Positions 61,402 to 64,000 of a DNA stretch of 64,000 nucleotides are shown here, piece after piece. The stretch is from Craspedostauros australis (taxonomy: Eukaryota > Bacillariophyta > Bacillariophyceae > Mastogloiales > Achnanthaceae). Under the pieces are notes generated by a model, which saw nothing but the letters and a program-made list of their open reading frames with translations, was not told where the DNA came from and made no database searches. Where the stretch lies: contig JAMXDE010000015.1 in the NCBI GenBank assembly GCA_026770025.1, forward strand, positions 1,054,001 through 1,118,000, written 5' to 3'. A program made the translations under genes and the position numbers. How positions within the stretch are numbered: the first letter of the stretch is position 1; every line of letters begins with the position of its first letter.

Positions 61402-63281
61402 ATCAAAATGTGGATGTGTGTGGTTGTGTCAGCAAATCAACGCATCAGCCCCATGGAGAGAAACACATGTTGTGTTCCCTATCCGCCGGCAAACTGCCTC
61501 TGAGCTGACGCCTTCGCTTCGCGAGGCTCGGATCAAGGCCAACACAGACTACAAAACTGCCACGACTCGGAGACAGCAGAACGAAAATGAGAAAGGTCAA
61601 GGGAGAGGAACAACCCCAACGGTCAACATGCGCACCCAAAGCCACAAAGAAACAAAGAAGCAGAGCAAGGAAACGGTGCTTTTCCATGGAGCCATGCAGC
61701 ACTCCGACTGCTCCGACCATGCGTTCACATGCCATCGACATCCCGCGCCACTTTGGAGCGCCACTCGATGTGGATCCGCTCGATCGATACTCCGCGGCCT
61801 CCATTTCTTCCTTCTCGTTGCCGACCTTCACCTCTCACGCATGGAAAGATCCTCCTTGGAATTTGAAATTGGTCACCCACTGGCAGAGCGACGAACCTCG
61901 CGGAGTTGCAAAGAGATGAAGAAAAGAGGAACGTTGGGACATCACAAAATGAGCGCCAAGCGCCCTCGAGGAGAGGATCGATCACAATTGATGTTGACAC
62001 TTCTCCGCTCGTATGTAAGGACTCTCCGTACATGGTACATACTCTGCTATTATTATATGTCCATGGCATTCCTTCGTCTTCCCTCCCCCATTTGTCTGTC
62101 CATGACGTCTCTTGCGATGCTTCATGACTCATTCCGCTCCTTGGCGCTTTTCGCATCAACTCCAACGGCTCTTGTTCTCCAATTTGGCATCACCACAGAT
62201 AACAACAAGGCCTGTCCTGCTCTGCTGTTCCACTCCGACTTTTCCAATTTTCCATTCAACCATCGCAGTGGTTGATTGACGGGACAAGCTTTGTTGCACT
62301 CGGCATGTTGCTCGTCTCGCGGGCACGTCCTCCTTGTTTCAAAAATTGGCAACAGCAATCGAAAATTCGTTCATCGTTTCACTTCGGTTGGCACCATGGT
62401 TCCAAGACCAGCCCATCAAGCGACACGGCATGCTCTTCCCATGGACATCAAGAGAGCGCACAGCACATCACGTTGTCTTGACACCTTCATGTTCCTTTGT
62501 CTGTGGGCGAGCGTTGCGTGCATTGAATTCTTGATTGATGGAATACAATGCACTGCTACAATAGTATGGTTATGCTGATGCTTGGCAGCTGCTCGGGAAT
62601 GGTACTTGGCACCATGGCTCTTGGCAGAGCCGTCTGTTGTCGCCATCTGACTTTCGGCATCGCTCCTCTCGAGAAAAAAGATGGGTGACAGGCTCAACCA
62701 TCTGGGTGAGTATGGTGACGGCGTGATTCTATCATGTCCTGTGTTTACGGGCGGCGGACGATATGCATGGCTCGTACTATTGTATGAGCCGAACCGTAGC
62801 AAACCGAATGGAACGATGCGCTCTTGGCGGCAAGACAAGCGGACAGTATCCGCACTCGGTCTTCAACTGCTTGGACAGGTCGTGACAAACGATCCGTTCA
62901 ACGTTGTGTTCGATCTCGTGCGACTGTCCTCAAGGAGGTGCGTGGTGGGTGGATGGATGGATGGGCGCGCCGGATGAAGCGAATGATGTATGCGCGCACC
63001 GCACTTCCACCCCCACCCCAACGACGAAGGGTGCTGCTTCGAATAGTCGCGGTGGCGGTCGCGACGACGGCTGTATTGTGTCCAAGCGGAGGAGCGGACA
63101 CGATCCACCTATCAATCCACCATTATGTACGTACGTCTCATTTCCCAAGATGTTCCTCTGCACTGCGTCGTCGTGCCCCGATGCTCAGGTTGATATTGTT
63201 GGTGTTGGCGCTTCAATTGCGTTCGCGAAAGCGACTGCTGCAGCCACTCCTTCGGATAATAACCGGGCACAAAACCCGATA

Positions 63282-63297
63282 AGAGAGAGAGAGAGAG
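63282..63297 (+). repeat. (GA)n microsatellite
   Basis: Eight GA dinucleotides in the 3' flank of the BTB gene. Confidence 0.85.
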
Positions 63298-63519
63298 TAC
63301 AAAAAGATTGGCATCATGCGTCTCATCGACAGCATGTGCTGCAAATGCGAACGCCGACGATCCATCCCAGCCATGTGCCACACATGCAGTATGGGATGCT
63401 CTCCAGAGATGGCACATCGCGTTCCAATGTGCCATTCATCCACCACGCAAGCATTAGATGGTTGGTTGTCTGGCTGGCTGAAAGTGTGCTTGCGTTGATC
63501 GCCGGCGCCGCACCTAATT

Positions 63520-64000
63520 TCACCGCTGCGACAGGATCTCTAGCAACAACGAATGGCTGACCCGCTTGATGCCCTCCGTCTTGCTGACAGTGTCAAAGTT
63601 GGCAACGACGTACGTCATGCACACCTCCTTGAGGATGTGGCAGTGGGCTTCGTCCGCGCTCTGCAGCAGCGGCGCCGAATTCTCCGCGTTCAGATTGCGT
63701 TTCACCACTGTGCAGCACATCTCCCGCAACCGGTCCAGCTGGTACATGTCCGAGGCGATGTACAGTTCGATGGCATGCTCGACGTCGATCTTCACAGAGT
63801 CTGCGTAGAGGTACTCGAGGAGCATGAGGAAGACGCGATGCGAAATGTCGGGGATCGGGATGACCTTCTCCACACTCTCCCGCATCCCCGATCGGAACAT
63901 CGCGGCAAAATGCTCGCACCGTTGCGCCAGTACCGCTCTGTGCGCATGGATGGGCTGTTTGTCGACCATGAAGGTGACGTCGGAGAACTCATCGTCGTTC
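63520..64000 (-). CDS. BTB/POZ domain protein, 3' part (5' end outside window)
   Basis: Partial gene: 159 residues to a TGA at 63520-63522, continuing past the right edge. The visible start, NDDEFSDVTFMVD, is the opening strand of a BTB/POZ domain. It continues with IHAHRAVLAQRCEHFAAMFRSGMRES, IPIPDISHRVFLMLLEYLYADSV and IELYIASDMYQLDRLREMC, the complete BTB fold including its dimer and cullin-3-facing helices. A BACK-like start (VKRNLNAENSAPLLQSADEAHCHILKEVCMTYVVANF) and a short tail ending EILSQR follow. The arrangement, with BTB close to the C-terminus, is that of ARM-repeat/BTB or RCC1/BTB proteins, so N-terminal repeats are expected beyond the window. BTB proteins of this kind commonly recruit substrates to cullin-3 ubiquitin ligases. 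Confidence 0.93.
   Translation of the reverse strand, partial: NDDEFSDVTFMVDKQPIHAHRAVLAQRCEHFAAMFRSGMRESVEKVIPIPDISHRVFLMLLEYLYADSVKIDVEHAIELYIASDMYQLDRLREMCCTVVKRNLNAENSAPLLQSADEAHCHILKEVCMTYVVANFDTVSKTEGIKRVSHSLLLEILSQR

Larger units (their letters stand above)
58647..63519. other. Gene-poor 4.9-kb region
   Basis: No gene is supported. The longer frames (59056-59937 minus, 61289-62275 plus, 62904-63560 plus) are Cys/Val/His/Ser-rich, partly encoded by CA or GA repeats, and show no domain. A TATA-like gatataaaac element at about 60040 stands before no convincing frame. The first few hundred bases should include the promoter of the TPR gene, and the last part the 3' flank of the BTB gene. 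A non-coding RNA gene or a gene with many small exons cannot be excluded by eye. Confidence 0.45.

Noticed and set aside
61289-62275. 328-codon frame on the plus strand
   Set aside because: Ser/His/Thr-rich, no domain, starts at a non-ATG codon and is overlapped by other frames.
62904-63560. 218-codon frame overlapping the end of the BTB gene
   Set aside because: Non-ATG start, composed of repeats (VDGWMG, RERERV), and runs into the well-supported BTB gene on the other strand.
1-64000. tRNA, rRNA and transposable-element genes
   Set aside because: Scanned for T-loop motifs, long terminal or inverted repeats and reverse transcriptase or transposase motifs; none found by eye. A dedicated covariance-model scan could still find a tRNA or snRNA.

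Overview
This window reads as nuclear DNA of a photosynthetic stramenopile, most likely a diatom. The evidence is: an Lhcf-type fucoxanthin-chlorophyll a/c protein with a short signal peptide ending in an AFAP motif (12183-12812, minus); other proteins whose signal peptides end in the ASAF-type motif that routes proteins to a four-membrane plastid; a helicase-associated (HA) domain protein of the kind that is expanded in diatoms; GT-AG introns of about 170-580 bp; and long Ser/Gln/Asn-rich disordered regions. There are no operons, rRNAs, CRISPR arrays or recognisable transposons, and I saw no tRNA. I support 19 protein genes that look intact, one broken gene and one gene cut by the right edge. 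Genes lie on both strands and are separated by 0.2-2 kb, with gene-poor stretches at 1-3470 and 58647-63519.

Layout. 3.5-11.6 kb (plus): an HA-domain protein, then a 1373-residue secreted or plastid-directed fusion of YbaK-like editing domain, ankyrin repeats and DEDDy 3'-5' exonuclease. 12.2-14.9 kb (minus): the light-harvesting gene and a decayed AIFM2/FSP1-like NAD(P)H-quinone oxidoreductase with a frameshift and a nonsense codon. 15.5-19.6 kb: a two-exon membrane protein with an HNH-like zinc module, an unknown protein, and CRAL-TRIO paralogue 1. 20-29 kb: a basic disordered protein, a quinone-oxidoreductase-like MDR enzyme with an extra C-terminal module, a DUF1415 protein with a plastid-type presequence, and an acidic/Gln-rich disordered protein. 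30-41 kb (plus): a J-domain protein, a C2-TerD-TerD protein, a two-exon protein whose C-terminal half is the same module as in the MDR enzyme, and a large unknown protein. 41.9-46 kb: an M3 oligopeptidase with a short upstream exon that supplies a plastid-type presequence, and CRAL-TRIO paralogue 2. 47-58.6 kb: a two-pore potassium channel with a very large luminal/extracellular loop, a PqiA-like membrane protein, and a three-exon TPR (kinesin-light-chain-like) protein. 63.5-64 kb: the 3' end of a BTB/POZ gene.

The most novel item is a module of about 180 residues with a central VKNLWGV...LFVDP signature. It occurs twice in this window in unrelated contexts: fused to an MDR oxidoreductase (22860-24605), and behind an all-helical domain (36332-37772) in the gene next to the C2-TerD protein. 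Within each copy a short strand-rich unit appears twice. Other points worth following are the hidden targeting exon of the oligopeptidase, the YbaK-ankyrin-exonuclease fusion and the C2-TerD fusion. Exon joins were deduced by eye from splice consensus, phase and protein continuity; no alignments or searches were run.
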